Origin: Agaricicola taiwanensis_A
GTDB lineage: Bacteria; Pseudomonadota; Alphaproteobacteria; Rhizobiales; Methylopilaceae
Length of the DNA stretch: 10,004 nt
Direction: 5' to 3'
Assembly (NCBI GenBank): GCA_040394255.1
Contig: JBEBSP010000094.1
Location: forward strand, 1-10,004
Shown here: one piece after another, positions 9,099 through 10,004 of the stretch
Layout: each line of letters begins with the position of its first letter
Numbering within the stretch: the first letter of the stretch is position 1
Translations under genes and position numbers: made by a program
The notes under the pieces: model-generated
What the model was told of the DNA's origin: nothing
Seen by the model: the letters and a program-made list of their open reading frames with translations, nothing else
Databases searched by the model: none

Positions 9099-9162
9099 CC
9101 TTGTGGGCCGCGTATATGGCCCAACCGCGACGGTCACACAAGCGATCCGAAAGTAACGCGCC

Positions 9163-10004
9163 ATGACGACATCTCAAACCCCCGGGAACGACAGTGGCTG
9201 GGCCGAGCCGCGCGCCACGGCCCTGCTGGTTCTGGCCGACGGAACCGTGCTGGAGGGCCAGGGCCTCGGCGCCAAAGGCGCGGCCACCGGCGAGGTCTGC
9301 TTCAACACCGCCATGACCGGCTATCAGGAGATCCTGACCGATCCGTCCTATGCCGGACAGATCGTCACCTTCACCTTTCCGCACATCGGCAACGTCGGCA
9401 CCAACGATGAGGACACCGAGACGGTGAACCTCGCGGCCAGTTCCGGCGTGCGCGGCGCGGTGTTCGGCGCGGCCATCACGAGCCCGTCGAGCTGGCGCGC
9501 CACGCGTCACCTCGACCAGTGGCTGAAGAGCCGGGGCATCCTGGCGATCGGCAATGTCGACACGCGGGCGCTGACGAGCCTCATCCGCGACAGGGGCATG
9601 CCGAACGCGGTCATCGCCCATGATCCTTCAGGCGTGTTCGACGTGGAGGCGCTCAAGCGCCAGGCGGCCGCGCTGCCGAGCATGGAGGGCATGGACCTCG
9701 TGCCCATGGTCACCGCCGGGCAACGGCACGGCTGGGACGAGACCCTGTGGACCTGGCCCACCGGCTACGGCCGCCAGGACGCGCCCACGCGCCGGATCGT
9801 CGCCATCGACTACGGGCTGAAGCGCAACATCCTGCGGCTGCTGGCCACCAGCGGCTCGGAGGTCACGGTGGTGCCGGCCACCACCAGCGCCGAGGACATC
9901 CTCGCGCTCGATCCCGACGGCGTCTTCCTGTCCAACGGTCCGGGCGACCCGGCCGCGACCGGCGTCTATGCGGTGCCGGTGATCCGCGAGATCCTGGACA
10001 AGGG
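9163..10004 (+). CDS. carA: Carbamoyl-phosphate synthase small subunit (5' part)
   Basis: CarA is the glutamine amidotransferase subunit that feeds ammonia to CarB to make carbamoyl phosphate for arginine and pyrimidine synthesis in the cytosol. About 280 residues are visible, and the frame is open at the right edge, so roughly the last third is missing. The N-terminal CPSase_sm_chain domain covers about residues 18-155 (LADGTVLEG, GEVCFNTAMTGYQEILTDPSY, FTFPHIGN, GNVDTRALTSLIRD). The class I amidotransferase domain begins near RIVAIDYGLKRNILR (about 210) and shows FLSNGPGDP (255-263). The catalytic Cys and His-Glu of the triad would fall beyond the window, so activity cannot be checked here. 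The ATG at 9163 has only a weak GAAAG upstream. It is divergent from yqeY, and carB is probably downstream but not visible. Confidence 0.97.
   Translation, partial: MTTSQTPGNDSGWAEPRATALLVLADGTVLEGQGLGAKGAATGEVCFNTAMTGYQEILTDPSYAGQIVTFTFPHIGNVGTNDEDTETVNLAASSGVRGAVFGAAITSPSSWRATRHLDQWLKSRGILAIGNVDTRALTSLIRDRGMPNAVIAHDPSGVFDVEALKRQAAALPSMEGMDLVPMVTAGQRHGWDETLWTWPTGYGRQDAPTRRIVAIDYGLKRNILRLLATSGSEVTVVPATTSAEDILALDPDGVFLSNGPGDPAATGVYAVPVIREILDK

Overview
The window looks like ordinary chromosome from an alphaproteobacterium, most likely in the Rhizobiales/Hyphomicrobiales. The pointers are uniformly high GC by eye with strong third-position G/C, an alphaproteobacterial type A RNase P RNA, an extensin-like lipoprotein, the pairing of a YqeY gene with a divergent carA, and a pair of palindromic repeats of a kind I associate with this order. 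I see no integrase, transposase, phage gene, tRNA, CRISPR array or toxin-antitoxin pair.

Layout, left to right. The RNase P RNA gene rnpB runs leftwards (about 397-23) from a promoter just after the stop codon of a small secreted lytic transglycosylase (LT1, 1163-441, minus). A paralogous transglycosylase (LT2, 2134-1343, minus) lies upstream of it. An AT-rich, repeat-bearing spacer (about 2165-2407) separates LT2 from an AmpD/AmiD-type N-acetylmuramoyl-L-alanine amidase with a peptidoglycan-binding domain (3172-2408, minus). Divergent from the amidase is a full-length fused HyuA-HyuB protein, a probable ATP-dependent 5-oxoprolinase (3256-6867, plus). A convergent spacer with two opposed copies of a palindromic repeat follows. 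Next comes an extensin-like lipoprotein with LAS-peptidase-type metal motifs (8086-7070, minus). A 27-codon small membrane protein gene (8328-8411, plus) ends at a strong hairpin terminator, shared convergently with a GatB/YqeY-domain gene (8979-8518, minus). Divergent from that is carA, the small subunit of carbamoyl-phosphate synthase, cut off by the right edge (9163 onwards).

How the genes fit together. Four of the seven larger proteins (two transglycosylases, the amidase, the extensin-like lipoprotein) have cell-wall-cutting or wall-binding signatures, so the left and middle of the window form a loose envelope-remodelling neighbourhood around rnpB. The 5-oxoprolinase (pyroglutamate to glutamate), YqeY and carA are housekeeping or nitrogen metabolism. 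I find no convincing new multi-gene system. The most interesting points are small: a hairpin that overlays the ribosome binding site of LT2, the matched N-terminal motif in the two transglycosylases, two 9-bp direct repeats exactly 21 bp apart between amidase and LT2, the 27-residue membrane peptide gene, and the opposed palindromic repeats.
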